A stretch of 5,508 bases of DNA from Clostridiales bacterium (GTDB lineage: Bacteria > Bacillota > Clostridia > Lutisporales > Lutisporaceae): contig DUSG01000126.1 in the NCBI GenBank assembly GCA_012842725.1, positions 1 to 5,508 of the forward strand, read 5' to 3'. The translations under genes and the position numbers were made by a program. The notes beneath the pieces are model-generated. The model was not told the origin of the DNA. It worked only from the letters and a program-made list of their open reading frames with translations, and searched no databases. Positions 5,199-5,508 of this stretch are shown here, piece by piece. The stretch's first letter is position 1; each line of letters begins with the position of its first letter.

Positions 5199-5227
5199 CT
5201 TCCTAAGGCAAGGATGCCTTTTGGAAG
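5199..5227. repeat. Hairpin with CATCCTTG core (minus strand)
   Basis: AAGGCA (5205-5210) pairs with TGCCTT (5215-5220), with minus-strand loop TCCT. CTTCC (5199-5203) and GGAAG (5223-5227) extend the stem past a small internal loop. Confidence 0.8.
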
Positions 5228-5339
5228 GCGTTAGATTTTTCTTGGGATATGAGCTATAGAGTTACCAAAATCAATTCCTTTGTAAACTGCACATATGCTT
5301 ATTCTTATTTTCTATAGTATCTAAGAACAATACAAAATT

Positions 5340-5368
5340 CGTAGTTCCAAAAACAAAAAAATAAAAAA
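5340..5368 (-). terminator. T-rich tract ending the rRNA operon
   Basis: Directly after the 5S 3' end the minus strand reads TTTTTTATTTTTTTG and then another T run. Such tracts commonly end rRNA operons. There is no separate hairpin before it, so 5S helices would have to act as the stem, or the palindromes further downstream may finish termination. Confidence 0.4.
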
Positions 5369-5485
5369 CCCGGCGACGACCTACTCTCCCAGGACCTCTC
5401 GGTCCTAGTACCATCGGCACTGGAGAGCTTAACTTCTGTGTTCGGTATGGGAACAGGTGTGGCCTCTCCGTTATTGTCACCGGAT
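5369..5485 (-). rRNA. rrf: 5S ribosomal RNA
   Basis: The minus strand contains the conserved 5S segments CCTGTTCCCATACCGAACAC, AGAAGTTAAGCTC and GCCGATGGTACT. Helix I is formed by CCGGTGAC at the 5' end (5483..5476) and GTCGCCGG at the 3' end (5377..5370), with one G-U pair. Helix IV-V is visible as GGACC/GGTCC. The length of about 117 nt is normal; each end could move by one or two bases. The 23 bases to its right (containing TGCAGTTTTCAGGGTGCA on the minus strand) are 23S-5S spacer, so this is the last gene of an rRNA operon whose 23S lies outside the window. Confidence 0.96.
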
Positions 5486-5508
5486 ATATTTGCACCCTGA
5501 AAACTGCA

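Larger units (their letters stand above)
5096..5304. repeat. About 210-bp palindromic element (element 2)
   Basis: Arms 5096-5112 and 5288-5304 are a perfect 17-bp inverted repeat. Further matching blocks are 5125-5134 with 5266-5275 (one mismatch), 5137-5145 with 5258-5266 (perfect) and about 5153-5169 with 5234-5250 (two mismatches). The centre holds two hairpins whose CATCCNTG core is on the minus strand. The inner right arm, read on the minus strand (GGTAACTCTATAGCTCAT then TCTAACG), resembles element 1 at 4609-4645, so the two elements are probably related. Confidence 0.75.
4306..5368. other. Gene-free, palindrome-rich region downstream of the rRNA operon
   Basis: No credible gene lies in these 1063 bp. 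About 4436-5330 is made of long imperfect inverted repeats, three copies of a 65-bp unit and small hairpins with the core CATCCNTG. The segment 4352-4440 between the repeats and the DUF6199 promoter is more GC-rich and CpG-rich than its surroundings (for example ACGTGTTACGCGCTACGTG at 4401-4419) and I cannot assign it. The frame crossing the 5S gene and the repeats at 5271-5495 is not a gene. Confidence 0.75.

Noticed and set aside
4436..5330. CRISPR array
   Set aside because: The repeats are diverged, alternate in orientation and are unevenly spaced, with no uniform spacers.
5271..5495. 74-codon open frame on the minus strand over the 5S gene
   Set aside because: It covers the whole 5S rRNA and the palindrome edge, has no ribosome site and has a low-complexity translation.

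Overview
The window looks like chromosome from a low-GC, anaerobic Gram-positive bacterium, most likely a member of the Clostridia. The signs are AT-rich intergenic DNA, strong AGGAGG-type ribosome sites, a rubrerythrin with the rubredoxin domain at the N-terminus ('reverse' type), an adenosylcobalamin-dependent class II ribonucleotide reductase, and a 5S rRNA with a 23S-5S spacer of clostridial appearance. Every gene I can support is on the minus strand, so transcription runs from right to left.

Layout from right to left: a 5S rRNA gene (about 5369-5485) closes an rRNA operon whose 23S gene lies outside the window. A gene-free kilobase follows (about 4306-5368). Most of it is long imperfect palindromes and three copies of a 65-bp unit, carrying small hairpins that share the core CATCCNTG although their stems differ. 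Next come a 62-residue two-helix membrane protein (DUF6199-like) and a thioredoxin-fold protein with a WCPDC motif, 9 bp apart and probably co-transcribed. A hairpin terminator overlaps the thioredoxin-like gene's stop codon. Then comes nrdJ, preceded by two NrdR-type operators 31 bp apart and followed by a strong terminator. After that is the reverse rubrerythrin with its own promoter and terminator. At the far left, bases 1-124 look like the end of an ISL3-family insertion sequence running off the window.

How the genes fit together: NrdJ makes deoxyribonucleotides by an oxygen-independent route and takes electrons from thioredoxin-type proteins. Rubrerythrin removes peroxide and oxygen. This is a normal set for an anaerobe coping with redox stress. 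A direct partnership between the neighbouring WCPDC protein and NrdJ is only inference, since the terminator and the operators suggest separate regulation.

The least explained part is 4436-5330. Its hairpins keep a TCCN loop closed by CA/TG while the rest of each stem varies with matching changes. That pattern suggests a mobile or structured repeat family recognised through its loop. I do not recognise a named family for it.
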